DNA from: a virus
Virus record (IMG/VR): IMGVR_UViG_3300014166_000003
Coordinates: 1-62,340 of that record
Reading direction: 5' to 3' (one strand)
Length of the DNA: 62,340 nucleotides
Part shown: positions 41,388-49,185 of the stretch, piece by piece
Layout of the letters: every line of letters starts with the position of its first letter
Numbering within the stretch: position 1 is the stretch's first letter
Translations under genes and position numbers: made by a program
The notes under the pieces: generated by a model
What the model was told of the DNA's origin: nothing
Database searches by the model: none
Seen by the model: only the letters and a program-made list of their open reading frames with translations

Positions 41388-42251
41388 ATGAACAAAGAGA
41401 AGGGATTTTTCGTCGAGCGTCGTGATTCCGCCTACAGACATATGACGCTTTCGTGTCCAGAGTGCTATCAATGCGGACAGTACACACAAGAACAAATATC
41501 CAACCTGCCTGTTGACGTCAATAGCCGCTCGACGGTAGCCTGTCTGTATTGCACATACCGGGGACCGATTGTGGATGCTGTAATCACAAACGAAACCTTA
41601 CCGCCGACTCCGTCGACTCCGACCGAAGCCCTGCCCACTGAAATCATCTATGATCAACGAAAACAAGTGTCGTCCATCATGACCGACTTCCTTGAAGCAA
41701 TCCACGACGCCGAGCACCGAACCAAAAAGCCCGCAGCACGCGACGTTGACGATCCATTTCCACACATCACGCAAATGAGCCATGACCATCAGGCATGGAA
41801 TTCGCATATCGCAGATCGTTCGGTCGGTGAGCTGTGCAATCTTGCAATAGCAGATGTTCGAAAGAAAGCCCCACCTGAGCTGCACAGGAAGTATGCCACG
41901 CTGCTTGATGCATGGGTTCGCACACGCAGTGTGAAGAAGCTTCTTGAGCACGAGAACGGTCTGCTGCTCACACCGAGTGCAATGCGTTTCAGCTCTTTCT
42001 GTACGGGCGACAACAATTTCCGGATAGTTGGCTCAGTCTTCATTACGTATCGCCCTGCTGTGAACAAACTAGTCACCTGGATTGCTGTCGCTGAAAGCCA
42101 CTACCGGGAGCAGGGTGAATTGTATGTGTGGGCAGAGCCCATTGAAGTGCAGCCATATATCGGCGGCATTGACAGGTACGGACAGCTCCGGGAGAACAGC
42201 CATGAAGAACACGGAAATCAATACGAAGTCAACTATGGAGACAACGCGTGA
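41388..42251 (+). CDS. Hypothetical protein with N-terminal zinc ribbon
   Basis: 287 aa from the ATG at 41388 behind CCGGGAGAAACAAACC. A zinc ribbon near residues 24-60 (CPECYQCGQY ... CLYC) is followed by a linker and a helical and beta C-terminal domain without known match (FRIVGSVFITYRPAVNKLVTWIAVAESHY). The N-terminal zinc ribbon suggests nucleic-acid or protein binding. Confidence 0.55.
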   Translation: MNKEKGFFVERRDSAYRHMTLSCPECYQCGQYTQEQISNLPVDVNSRSTVACLYCTYRGPIVDAVITNETLPPTPSTPTEALPTEIIYDQRKQVSSIMTDFLEAIHDAEHRTKKPAARDVDDPFPHITQMSHDHQAWNSHIADRSVGELCNLAIADVRKKAPPELHRKYATLLDAWVRTRSVKKLLEHENGLLLTPSAMRFSSFCTGDNNFRIVGSVFITYRPAVNKLVTWIAVAESHYREQGELYVWAEPIEVQPYIGGIDRYGQLRENSHEEHGNQYEVNYGDNA

Positions 42252-42435
42252 AGAGCGCAGAGGCTACGAGATCATCGAGACGGCCGAGGGTACGAAAGCG
42301 ATTCGCTGCCATCGCTGCGGACGCGTAAGCCATCATCCGGAAGACGTCACCAGGAAGTACTGCGGCTTTTGCCACATGTACCACGGGGACATGGACCTTT
42401 CCGAGAACTTCGAGAATTCTGACGAACGGCCCTGA
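42202..42435 (+). CDS. Small zinc-ribbon protein
   Basis: 77 aa. Starts inside the previous gene with the nearly identical leader CCGGGAGAACAGCC. IRCHRCGRVSHHPEDVTRKYCGFCHMYHG gives one CxxC/CxxC zinc ribbon preceded by a variable charged N-terminus. Similar short ribbons occur in many phages. The 50-base overlap shows how tightly the region is packed. Confidence 0.6.
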   Translation: MKNTEINTKSTMETTREERRGYEIIETAEGTKAIRCHRCGRVSHHPEDVTRKYCGFCHMYHGDMDLSENFENSDERP

Positions 42436-42469
42436 TTCCGGACAAACAAAGAATGGAGGTTACAAAGTA

Positions 42470-43174
42470 ATGGCAAAACTTCTGTCCGAAGAGTTCTGGA
42501 CAAAACCCATCAGCGAGCTATTCGGTGTCAAAGAACGCCTGCAAGCACGCTACACCCCACCGAAACCTACAGCACTCACCGTACAAGAGGCAAAGCAGAT
42601 CGAAATACCGGGATACGGTGTGCTCACGCTGGAAGACGCGCTCGACTACAAGAAACGCACCGAAGATTTGAAGCTGGGAATCAGCTCAGTCGTCGGACAG
42701 CACATCACAAACGCCATCGCCACAGCGAAGTGGAAAACCTTCCTTGCAGAAAATGGCTGCACGATCTACGACAAGGTTCAAGTTCATCGCTACCTGCAAC
42801 GACGATGCCCCAACAATTACGCGCCCTGCTGGATCAATGCCGGTAGTGGTGCTGCCACTCGTCCGTGGTCAATGCTCTCGAATGGATCGGTGCTAGAAAA
42901 CCCATACGCGATGTCGATGACATACACAAAGGTCATTCCCATTGAAGTGCTTGAAATACTGGCAAAGCTGCGGGCCGATCTTTCAGTGCGGTCTGACAAG
43001 TACTCACTGCAACCGTTTAATGTGTATGTCAGTGACTTCGTGCAGACCGAAGCAATCGACGGCAAGTTCGATCCGTTTCTTGCTGTCGGCAATATAGGCA
43101 CAAATCACGCAAATCCGGATAACGTGTGGTTCATCATCGAACGCTGGGACGAGCCAGCATTCCGCATGCGCTAA
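42470..43174 (+). CDS. Hypothetical protein
   Basis: 234 aa with GGAGG (42453-42457) before the ATG. Globular with an N-terminal helical part and two Cys. GYGVLTLEDALDYKKRTEDL and PFNVYVSDFVQTEAIDGKFDPFLAV are typical of folded domains, but I do not recognise the family. The C-terminal part resembles no known enzyme motif. Confidence 0.6.
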   Translation: MAKLLSEEFWTKPISELFGVKERLQARYTPPKPTALTVQEAKQIEIPGYGVLTLEDALDYKKRTEDLKLGISSVVGQHITNAIATAKWKTFLAENGCTIYDKVQVHRYLQRRCPNNYAPCWINAGSGAATRPWSMLSNGSVLENPYAMSMTYTKVIPIEVLEILAKLRADLSVRSDKYSLQPFNVYVSDFVQTEAIDGKFDPFLAVGNIGTNHANPDNVWFIIERWDEPAFRMR

Positions 43175-43178
43175 GTTC

Positions 43179-43206
43179 GCAGTCCGTAGTAAGCAGTCCG
43201 TAGTAA
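43179..43206 (+). repeat. Tandem 14-bp repeat
   Basis: GCAGTCCGTAGTAA occurs twice head to tail just after the stop of the 234-aa gene. Confidence 0.8.
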
Positions 43207-43248
43207 GCAATGCAGAAGTACACAGAAAGGAAGAGAGGTAATTTGACA

Positions 43249-43650
43249 ATGGATAGAGATAACAAGAACACGAACGTCGGCGGTAGTGGCGACAGCTACA
43301 AGGGGCAGAACCCGGTCAACAAGCAGATTGTTGACGCGAGCAAAGTGCCGAACACGTCGCTCAAGAGCCTGCACAGCATTCTGTTCGCTGAAGACAACGA
43401 CGGTCAGGTCACAATCACCGCAGACGGCACGCAGATCTATCACGGCGGTAGCTGGCAGGAAGCGAACATGGCACTCTGCCGCAGCTTCTACGGCATCGCC
43501 TACAGTGAGACCGGTGACAAGGAATTCGATCCGTCCAACGTCGATTGGTCGGCAGTCAAAGATCAATTCAACACCGATCCGCTGACCGCACTGCTGGCAT
43601 CGACAGGACTCGATGCATTCGACGATTCAGATATCGAGCAAGCTGCTTAG
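43249..43650 (+). CDS. Hypothetical protein
   Basis: 133 aa from the ATG at 43249 with GAGAGG upstream. A disordered N-terminus (DRDNKNTNVGGSGDSYKGQN) leads to a compact domain (SLHSILFAEDNDGQVTITADGTQIYHGG). The acidic C-terminus ends DDSDIEQAA. Family unknown. Confidence 0.55.
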   Translation: MDRDNKNTNVGGSGDSYKGQNPVNKQIVDASKVPNTSLKSLHSILFAEDNDGQVTITADGTQIYHGGSWQEANMALCRSFYGIAYSETGDKEFDPSNVDWSAVKDQFNTDPLTALLASTGLDAFDDSDIEQAA

Positions 43651-43651
43651 C

Positions 43652-43944
43652 GTCCCACGTGGGACCAACCGAGCTGTTTGACGGTCTGTTACGTCGTACC
43701 GTGGACGGTCTCTCTGTGACTAGGTCGGGCGGCTGAAAGCAGGGAAACCGGAGACGCTACTTCGGACGGATAAGTAACCGTCAGACGGATGCCTTTATGC
43801 CGTTGTCTGCGGCTGCTCGATAAATACGACGGCTTGCGACAACGGTGTGAAGGTAAAAACTCCGCACCACGTTCGGCTGCTGCCACGCTTCGTTAGTGGT
43901 TTTTCGGGGACGTGGTTTATAGCAGCCGAACAGCGGAGTGATCA
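43652..43944 (+). ncRNA. Candidate structured RNA
   Basis: About 300 gene-free bases rich in base-pairing. The palindrome GTCCCACGTGGGAC (43652-43665) comes first. CGTTGTC/GACAACG (43801-43807 with 43838-43844) follows. Then ACTCCGC (43859-43865) plus GTTCGGCTGCT (43871-43881) pair in register with AGCAGCCGAAC (43921-43931) plus GCGGAGT (43933-43939), giving an 18-bp composite stem with CCACG/CGTGG possible in its loop. I cannot match it to a known RNA class. The strand is assumed from neighbouring genes. Confidence 0.5.
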
Positions 43945-44014
43945 ACGCGAGTTGCCAACGCACATGTCGATGGGGGCTCGTAATACAAGTGAAGGGAGAA
44001 CTAAATGTGCAACC

Positions 44015-44218
44015 ATGACGCAAGACGCAGCGCACTTCATGTTGGTGAAGGCACATAATATGCTGCACTCGTCGGTCTTTCGATTTGAAAACTTCGACAA
44101 GGCCGTGACCTTCTTAGTATTCGTGGATCTGCTAGACAGACTCCACAGATGGATAGGCTTTCTGCACGCAGGTCTGCAGAGTGTAATGAGTACCATCGGC
44201 ATGCTTGGCATCAAGTAG
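44015..44218 (+). CDS. Hypothetical small protein
   Basis: 67 aa. The ATG at 44015 follows GAAGGGAGAAC at 16 bases; a 17-codon frame starts between them at 44004 and could act as a leader. The protein is hydrophobic helical (KAVTFLVFVDLLDRLHRWIGFLHAGLQSVMSTIGMLGI), perhaps membrane-associated. A strong terminator follows immediately. Confidence 0.5.
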   Translation: MTQDAAHFMLVKAHNMLHSSVFRFENFDKAVTFLVFVDLLDRLHRWIGFLHAGLQSVMSTIGMLGIK

Positions 44219-44226
44219 AAAGCTTC

Positions 44227-44254
44227 AAGCCTGGGCGCTAGCGCCCAGGCTTTT
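44227..44254 (+). terminator. Intrinsic terminator
   Basis: AAGCCTGGGCGC (44227-44238) pairs with GCGCCCAGGCTT (44241-44252), followed by a short T run. GC-rich stem plus T tract right after a stop codon is a textbook terminator; in practice the loop will be wider than 2 nt. Confidence 0.85.
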
Positions 44255-44318
44255 CGCAATGTGTGGCCCTTAAACGAGTTAGCACAATCGATAGAAATCG
44301 CAGGCAGGGAGACAACAA

Positions 44319-44717
44319 ATGGCAGTCGATACAAAAGAAACGACGAAAGAAGAGCCTAGCACGCAGCAAGCACACAAGCGGAAAGCAACTGAGCTGTGGG
44401 ACATTATTTCTGCTGCCGACGTTAAGCGGTACGCACTGCATTGCAACTGTTCGGGAGATAAGATGGAGACGCTCACCGGCTACGACGTTGCAAAAGGCTT
44501 TCCAAGTGAACAAGAGCTGCAAGAGCTGATCGCGCATCCAACACCGGCCATGAAGGCGTTCGCAGCACTTACCGAAAGCGTTCTCAACATAATGGCAGAA
44601 CGCACTGGCATCGCTGCTCCACCGTTAGTTGTCGTAGGTGCTGCGATGGCACTCGTCACGATCGCAAGCACGCTCAGGCACAAGTCGCTGCAGACGGGTG
44701 GAACCGAGGTTTCATAG
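44319..44717 (+). CDS. Hypothetical protein with C-terminal membrane segment
   Basis: 132 aa, with GGCAGGGAGACAACAA before the ATG. A charged N-terminus and a helical middle are followed by a hydrophobic stretch (APPLVVVGAAMALVTIASTL) near residues 100-119 that could span the membrane or be a buried helix. No known family. Confidence 0.55.
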   Translation: MAVDTKETTKEEPSTQQAHKRKATELWDIISAADVKRYALHCNCSGDKMETLTGYDVAKGFPSEQELQELIAHPTPAMKAFAALTESVLNIMAERTGIAAPPLVVVGAAMALVTIASTLRHKSLQTGGTEVS

Positions 44718-44724
44718 ATATATA

Positions 44725-44877
44725 ATGATGAATCCCTATCTCGCTTGGAAATGGTTCTGGTTCAAATGGCCGTGCGGAGATTGCCAGCGTTCAGCCATGA
44801 AGTATGGTCTGCACTGGACAAAGCGTCAAGGTGAGTGGCACGTGTGGGGTTATGTCGATGATGCACATGGACTGTAG
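44725..44877 (+). CDS. Very small aromatic-rich protein
   Basis: 50 aa, ATG at 44725 (or 44728). Rich in Trp, Tyr and Phe (NPYLAWKWFWFKWPCGDCQRSAMKYGLHW) with one CxxC pair. No clear ribosome site. The high aromatic content is like that of short phage proteins of unknown role. It overlaps the next gene. Confidence 0.4.
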   Translation: MMNPYLAWKWFWFKWPCGDCQRSAMKYGLHWTKRQGEWHVWGYVDDAHGL

Positions 44878-45055
44878 TGCACTGTGGAGTCCGTTGCTGG
44901 TAGTTGTCGGCGCATGGGCTGTCCTTGTGGCAGTGATTCTCGTTTACGAGTCGAGATGGGTTTTCGATCCATTTAAGCAGCGAAAGATGCGTCTTGCCTC
45001 GATTGTGCTGATGTTTGTGGCACTGTCTTTGTTCATGGTTCTGTATTTCGGTTAG
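44858..45055 (+). CDS. Small two-span membrane protein
   Basis: 65 aa; start among ATGs at 44852-44861, GGGG upstream. Two hydrophobic spans (LLVVVGAWAVLVAVILVY; ASIVLMFVALSLFMVLYF) around a short basic loop (FDPFKQRKMR). First of a string of tiny membrane proteins. Function unknown. Confidence 0.5.
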   Translation: MMHMDCSALWSPLLVVVGAWAVLVAVILVYESRWVFDPFKQRKMRLASIVLMFVALSLFMVLYFG

Positions 45056-45088
45056 GTTGTCGATCTCGTTTGGTTCGTAGGAGTGAAT

Positions 45089-45178
45089 ATGTTGCCTATT
45101 TTTCGTAGTACGTGGCAGATGGTCATGTACGTACTAGGCGTGCTGATCACCGTCTTGATTCTTTGCACGTGGATGTGA
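45089..45178 (+). CDS. 29-aa membrane peptide
   Basis: A short frame with an excellent ribosome site (GTAGGAGTGAAT). The product has one membrane span (WQMVMYVLGVLITVLILCTW). Its stop overlaps the next start (TGATG), so translation of the two is probably coupled. Size and form recall small phage membrane peptides. Confidence 0.5.
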   Translation: MLPIFRSTWQMVMYVLGVLITVLILCTWM

Positions 45179-45342
45179 TGGCATACGTGCTAGGTCGCTC
45201 GCTAGCGATGTTCATGGGATGTGTGGCAGGCGTGCTCGCTGGCATGGTTATGCGGCAGCATGCTGGATTAGGTGTCGTGATCGTAATCGTGCTCTTGGAT
45301 TGCGTTCGCGTGGTACGACGCGAGCGGCAAGATGACGAATAG
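45178..45342 (+). CDS. Small membrane protein
   Basis: 54 aa, ATG at 45178 inside the TGATG overlap. Two hydrophobic segments (LAMFMGCVAGVLAGMVM; LGVVIVIVLLDCV) and a charged tail (RVVRRERQDDE). A longer upstream frame exists but would bury the 29-aa gene. Confidence 0.5.
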   Translation: MAYVLGRSLAMFMGCVAGVLAGMVMRQHAGLGVVIVIVLLDCVRVVRRERQDDE

Positions 45343-45359
45343 AACAGAAAGGAAGACAA

Positions 45360-45725
45360 ATGGATCGACGTGGATTTCTTGGTGGTTTGATTGGCGCGGC
45401 AGTAAGCACGGTCGCTGCAAGCATGTTATATGACAAGGAACGTGCGCTATGGTTGCCTGGGACGAAAGCATTCTCGTTTCCGAGTGAGTCGAATGCACCG
45501 AAGATCGTGCCTGCTGGTGCGTGGATCGCCATTCGCCTAGACAAAACGGAGGTTATACCAGATGTGCTGTTTCCTGGGCGGTACTTGCTGCAAAGCGAGT
45601 GGCAAGCAGTCGAAGATCCATCGGTACGTGGGAAGTATATCCATTCATTTATCGATCCGCATCCCTTCGCCGACGCGCAAGCAAAAGTCTTCTTCGAGAA
45701 GAGACGACAAATAATAAAAGCATGA
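45360..45725 (+). CDS. Exported protein with Tat-like signal
   Basis: 121 aa. MDRRGFLGGLIGAAVSTVAA carries the twin-arginine motif RRGFLGG followed by a hydrophobic region; AACAGAAAGGAAGACAA precedes the ATG. The mature part (APKIVPAGAWIAIRLDKTEVIPDVLFPGRYLL) is beta-rich and unknown. Tat export of a phage protein is unusual; a single N-terminal anchor is also possible. Confidence 0.55.
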   Translation: MDRRGFLGGLIGAAVSTVAASMLYDKERALWLPGTKAFSFPSESNAPKIVPAGAWIAIRLDKTEVIPDVLFPGRYLLQSEWQAVEDPSVRGKYIHSFIDPHPFADAQAKVFFEKRRQIIKA

Positions 45726-45952
45726 CAACCTATGAACTAGCGAGCTGCGTCGTCGTTGTTAAGAACATGCTAGCAACCGGCACGATCACTACCGCTCAAG
45801 CAGTCTACACGTTGTGGGATCTGGTTATCGAAGCAAGTCCACTGCGCGATGTGATCTATAAACCAGGAACGTCTGTCGTAATCGACACGCTGTTGAATCG
45901 AGATATACAGACGCCAACAAGGCAAGCGAACAATCCAAAGGACAACACATGA
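45722..45952 (+). CDS. Hypothetical protein
   Basis: 76 aa, ATGA overlap on both sides. Helical N-terminal half (ELASCVVVVKNMLATGTITTAQAVYTLWDLV) with a disordered C-terminus. No family recognised. Confidence 0.5.
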   Translation: MTTYELASCVVVVKNMLATGTITTAQAVYTLWDLVIEASPLRDVIYKPGTSVVIDTLLNRDIQTPTRQANNPKDNT

Positions 45953-46230
45953 CACCAAAGATCGCACAGCAACCAGTACCAGAACCGTTTCAATGTCCAG
46001 ACTGCGGCAGCACGGACTTTTGGGAAGGTCCGCACGGCGGACTGTCAGTAAACTTCTGCTGCATCAAATGTGGTGCTCGCTTCAATGACATGGTCATGGA
46101 GATTCAGCGCACGGATGCAGAAGGGCACGAATGCGAAAGCTTTCCACGGTCCTATTCATACCGGCTGTGGAAACCACGAACGAACAAGTTGGGCGATGAT
46201 CACAGGCGTGCTTCCAAGGCAGGGAATTAA
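45949..46230 (+). CDS. Zinc-ribbon protein (Lar-like)
   Basis: 93 aa. FQCPDCGSTDFWEG and FCCIKCGARFND make a zinc ribbon like that of small Lar/restriction-alleviation-type phage proteins, though that function is not shown here. Start by ATGA overlap. Confidence 0.6.
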   Translation: MTPKIAQQPVPEPFQCPDCGSTDFWEGPHGGLSVNFCCIKCGARFNDMVMEIQRTDAEGHECESFPRSYSYRLWKPRTNKLGDDHRRASKAGN

Positions 46231-46233
46231 GTG

Positions 46234-46476
46234 ATGCAGGACGACGACGTTAGTTCTTTAACGGAAACGATCAAGTTCATGCGCTGGACCTACCTATTTC
46301 TCGTCGTGATGTTCGTAGCCCAAGTATGGGTGACCGTGCACTATCGCAATCTCGCCGAGGAATGGCGAAAGGAAGCAGAACAAGCCCTCGCAACGAGCAA
46401 TCAGGGATTGGAAGTGGTGCACAATTGGGAACAGATGTATTCCGAGCTGGTTGTAGTGTGTGGGCAGGCACATTAG
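46234..46476 (+). CDS. Membrane-anchored coiled-coil protein
   Basis: 80 aa; ATG at 46234 or the GTG just before it. One membrane span (WTYLFLVVMFVAQVWVTVHY) and a C-terminal helix (RNLAEEWRKEAEQALATSNQG). The topology resembles spanin or Rz-like proteins but the gene is far from the lysis genes. Confidence 0.5.
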   Translation: MQDDDVSSLTETIKFMRWTYLFLVVMFVAQVWVTVHYRNLAEEWRKEAEQALATSNQGLEVVHNWEQMYSELVVVCGQAH

Positions 46477-46480
46477 GTAT

Positions 46481-47044
46481 ATGAGCAGACTCGTCGACAG
46501 TAAGTCACACGCCGAGATCATTGCCTCTGTGCGGATACCGCAGCGTTTGAAGAAGCGTCCGAAGTATCACGGCATGGCTATTCCTTATACGACCTGGATT
46601 CATCCGGTCACTGGCATACCGGACTTCAAGGTGAACGATGAGAAACGTCGGCTGTGCGTGATCCGAGATCGAGGTTGCGCCATGTGCGGCGAACGAATGA
46701 ATGAGCTGATTTGTTTCATCGGTGGTTCCGAAGGGATTTGCGATGGCAAGCTGTTCATTGACGCAGGCATGCATCCGGCTTGTGCGCGGTATGCATGGCA
46801 GGTGTGCCCGTACATTGTTTACGGTCGAACGCATGCGCCAGTCCCTTACTACGAAGGTGCAGTCATTCACGTGTTTCGTGATGCGCCGATCTCAAAGCCG
46901 ACAGCGATGGGTTTGCTGACAACCAACACCTATCAGCCGGTAGTTGTTATCAACGAAGAAGATGGAACAGAGGACTTGTTTGTGAAAGCTGGCCCACCCG
47001 TGCAGCCAGTAGAATGGAAGCATTATGCAAGCACAGATCAATAA
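46481..47044 (+). CDS. Hypothetical protein with cysteine-rich centre
   Basis: 187 aa. RRLCVIRDRGCAMCGERMNEL, then a Gly-rich stretch, GMHPACARYAWQVCPYIVYG form a zinc-binding region reminiscent of treble-clef folds, but a catalytic HNH signature is not complete. Start at 46481; no strong ribosome site. Confidence 0.55.
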   Translation: MSRLVDSKSHAEIIASVRIPQRLKKRPKYHGMAIPYTTWIHPVTGIPDFKVNDEKRRLCVIRDRGCAMCGERMNELICFIGGSEGICDGKLFIDAGMHPACARYAWQVCPYIVYGRTHAPVPYYEGAVIHVFRDAPISKPTAMGLLTTNTYQPVVVINEEDGTEDLFVKAGPPVQPVEWKHYASTDQ

Positions 47045-47261
47045 CGTCGATGATGCAATATTTGTACTGCTAAAGGAAATTGCCAGCATGAAAGCGCGTC
47101 AAGCGGTCAGCTATGAATGCCTGAAACACCTAAAAGAAATGAAAACGATTCTTTATGCGTTCGGCATCTATGATCCAAACACAGAGCGAGATTACGAACT
47201 TGCAAACATGTTGCGTCCGCACCTGGACGCAGTATGCAGCGAGCTGCAGTTGGGGGAATGA
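47025..47261 (+). CDS. Hypothetical helical protein
   Basis: 78 aa, starting 20 bases inside the previous gene. Helical throughout (DDAIFVLLKEIASMKARQAV, LKEMKTILYAFGIYD). No family recognised. The next start overlaps its stop. Confidence 0.5.
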   Translation: MQAQINNVDDAIFVLLKEIASMKARQAVSYECLKHLKEMKTILYAFGIYDPNTERDYELANMLRPHLDAVCSELQLGE

Positions 47262-47635
47262 TGCCATTGCTGACAAAGACCGCGCTCAGGGACTTGCGCG
47301 AACGCAATAGGCGTATCTGTGCTGAATGCAATAACACAACGTTCGAGGACTACTGCAGGCAGTGCGATGAATTCTTTTGGGATGGGCATGTGATGCTAGC
47401 CAACGTGACGGTTCGAGAGATCGATCCGGAGAACCAACAAGAGATCCACGGCAGCGAAGAGATCAGGATCTACACGTGCTCGTGTATCAGTGAGCATCAA
47501 AACGCGAAGCATCGAAACTACCGTCTGCAGATCACAGAGCCCTGGAAGCATGACGCAGCGGTCAAGCGAGCGGGCGGAATCGATTGGGAAGTAATCAGCG
47601 ACGAGTCTTTGCCGAATGACATAGCGATACCGTAG
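47258..47635 (+). CDS. Small zinc-binding protein
   Basis: 125 aa; ATGATG at 47258 with GTTGGGGG upstream. RICAECNNTTFEDYCRQCDEFFWDGH is a compact zinc site, followed by a beta-rich acidic domain (LANVTVREIDPENQQEIHG). Unknown family. Confidence 0.5.
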   Translation: MMPLLTKTALRDLRERNRRICAECNNTTFEDYCRQCDEFFWDGHVMLANVTVREIDPENQQEIHGSEEIRIYTCSCISEHQNAKHRNYRLQITEPWKHDAAVKRAGGIDWEVISDESLPNDIAIP

Positions 47636-47662
47636 ATCAGATTGCAGCACGGGGGGAGAACA

Positions 47663-48001
47663 ATGGCAACATACACAGAAAAAGACAAGGTCGTACCGAT
47701 CATCGTCGAGTACGGTGCTCGCGGGATCAAGAGCTATACCGAGGAAGAGCACCTTGAGTCGATCAAGCAGGCATTCATAGACAAGAAGGCTGATTTCATT
47801 ACGCTCGACAGCAACATAAACGGGCAGCAATTTCTTTCGGCGAATGTAGCCTGGGCGATGAACAAAGGTTGGCTGTACTGCAGCTCGTCGGCGGGCTATC
47901 CGGAAGATCAAGACGCGCAGGAAACCATATGGGCATTCCGGCTGACAGAGAAAGGCATCAAAGAACTCACTGATACTGAGCCTCAAGTCGTCGCGTCGTA
48001 G
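47663..48001 (+). CDS. Hypothetical protein
   Basis: 112 aa from the ATG at 47663 behind GGGGGGAGAACA. MATYTEKDKVVPIIVEYGARGIK suggests a compact winged-helix-like fold near the C-terminus (WAFRLTEKGIKELTD). No family is recognised with confidence. Confidence 0.5.
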   Translation: MATYTEKDKVVPIIVEYGARGIKSYTEEEHLESIKQAFIDKKADFITLDSNINGQQFLSANVAWAMNKGWLYCSSSAGYPEDQDAQETIWAFRLTEKGIKELTDTEPQVVAS

Positions 48002-48030
48002 GAACATTCGTTAAGAATAGGAAGGAAAGC

Positions 48031-48165
48031 ATGTTTATTTTTCAAATTGTCGGCGGATTGATCATGCTCGCGCTAGGCGTGAGCGGGCTCACACTGCTTT
48101 ACGGTTTGCTGAGCGGACCGAGACCACAGCACGCAGTACGTCGCAATCTGCGGCGAATCAAGTGA
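48031..48165 (+). CDS. 44-aa membrane protein
   Basis: Good ribosome site (AGGAAGGAAAGC). One or two short hydrophobic stretches (FQIVGGLIMLALGVSGLTLLYGLL) and a basic tail (RRNLRRIK). The gene fills the gap between its neighbours. Confidence 0.5.
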   Translation: MFIFQIVGGLIMLALGVSGLTLLYGLLSGPRPQHAVRRNLRRIK

Positions 48166-48205
48166 TTCGAACGAAGTCGTGAACGAACAGCGGAGGGTAA
48201 GGAAG

Positions 48206-48475
48206 ATGGGAGCAGAACGAATACGCATGCCGTCATACACACCGCGTCCATTGAATCAGGAAGCAGCAAACAGTGATCCGCATCGCGAATACATCGGCGA
48301 TGGCGTATACGTGACGTTCGATAGTTTTCACCTTGTGCTTACAACTGAGAACGGCATACAGATCACAAACGAGATCTTCATCGAGCCCCAGGTCTGGTTG
48401 AATCTGACTGAGTACGTGAAGAAGCAGATCGATCGACGCAAAACAGAGATCGATGGAACAGGGCTAGCAGGATGA
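48206..48475 (+). CDS. Hypothetical protein
   Basis: 89 aa. The ATG at 48206 has GGAGGGTAAGGAAG directly upstream; the GTG at 48179 lacks a site. IGDGVYVTFDSFHLVLTTENG, TNEIFIEPQVWLNLTEYVKK is a pattern found in short uncharacterised phage proteins. Confidence 0.6.
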   Translation: MGAERIRMPSYTPRPLNQEAANSDPHREYIGDGVYVTFDSFHLVLTTENGIQITNEIFIEPQVWLNLTEYVKKQIDRRKTEIDGTGLAG

Positions 48476-48687
48476 CACCAACTGAAGCGATTGCCGATCT
48501 GCAGGCACAGGCCGATGAAGCAGATCGATTTCTTCTCAAGTCAGCCATTGTACGTGTTGAATCCTTGAAGACGGCACTCGTGCATATTCGCGACCTGAAG
48601 AAGCAGATAACTGCACTTGTCGATGCAGTAGGACGTGCCAAAGACGATGCAAGCCGCCAGCGATATCCGGACACTACGGGGCAATGA
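48472..48687 (+). CDS. Hypothetical helical protein
   Basis: 71 aa, almost entirely coiled-coil helix (EAIADLQAQADEADRFLLKS, ALVHIRDLKKQITALV). ATGA overlap with both neighbours. Confidence 0.5.
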   Translation: MTPTEAIADLQAQADEADRFLLKSAIVRVESLKTALVHIRDLKKQITALVDAVGRAKDDASRQRYPDTTGQ

Positions 48688-49052
48688 AGTTCAAGGCACA
48701 GCCGTGGCAGCGGAACGATTACAACCGGCGTGCTCAGCGACGTTCGCAGGATGGGCAGCGTCCGCATCACAGGTGCTATCGCTTTCGTCAGCGGCTTACG
48801 GGCGTCGAACGGGTTGACCAAGATCAGTGGTTGTTCTATGGCGTGGAAGGCTGGACCTGTCTCGACTGCCAGAACTTTCAACCGGGCAGCTTCCTAAATC
48901 CATTTAAGACAGATGATGAAAACAAGATAGTCGAGATCAAAGCAAGGGACGTGACACCGCACGACGGACAGCCAGGACATGAAAACCAAAAAGCAGCTCG
49001 AAACAGCAATCAAGTTCCATCGTCACCTAGACAATTGCGAGCAATGTCATGA
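48684..49052 (+). CDS. Hypothetical basic protein
   Basis: 122 aa, very basic N-terminal half (NDYNRRAQRRSQDGQRPHHRCYRF) and a CLDC pair in GWTCLDCQNF. Probably nucleic-acid binding. Its last 74 bases are shared with the next gene in another frame. Confidence 0.4.
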   Translation: MKFKAQPWQRNDYNRRAQRRSQDGQRPHHRCYRFRQRLTGVERVDQDQWLFYGVEGWTCLDCQNFQPGSFLNPFKTDDENKIVEIKARDVTPHDGQPGHENQKAARNSNQVPSSPRQLRAMS

Positions 49053-49185
49053 TCACCCGTTCGAACTCTGCACCACCGGCATCGATCTGCTCATTGCGGC
49101 CGTGTCCGCGATCGACAGCGTCCAGGAAGCGGAGCATCACGAGCTGCAGCCGGTGATCAGGCGCGATCCGCCAGCAGGCACTTAG
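48979..49185 (+). CDS. Small protein with Cys/His motif
   Basis: 68 aa. KKQLETAIKFHRHLDNCEQCHDHPFELCTTGIDLLIAAVSA has a Cys/His cluster typical of a small zinc site, so the frame looks real despite the overlap. CCAGG before the ATG is weak. Last gene before the 1.3-kb non-coding region. Confidence 0.5.
   Translation: MKTKKQLETAIKFHRHLDNCEQCHDHPFELCTTGIDLLIAAVSAIDSVQEAEHHELQPVIRRDPPAGT

Noticed and set aside
43847-44014. Long upstream extension of the 67-aa gene
   Set aside because: It would translate the strongest stem of the structured-RNA candidate and lacks a ribosome site; the start at 44015 is preferred.
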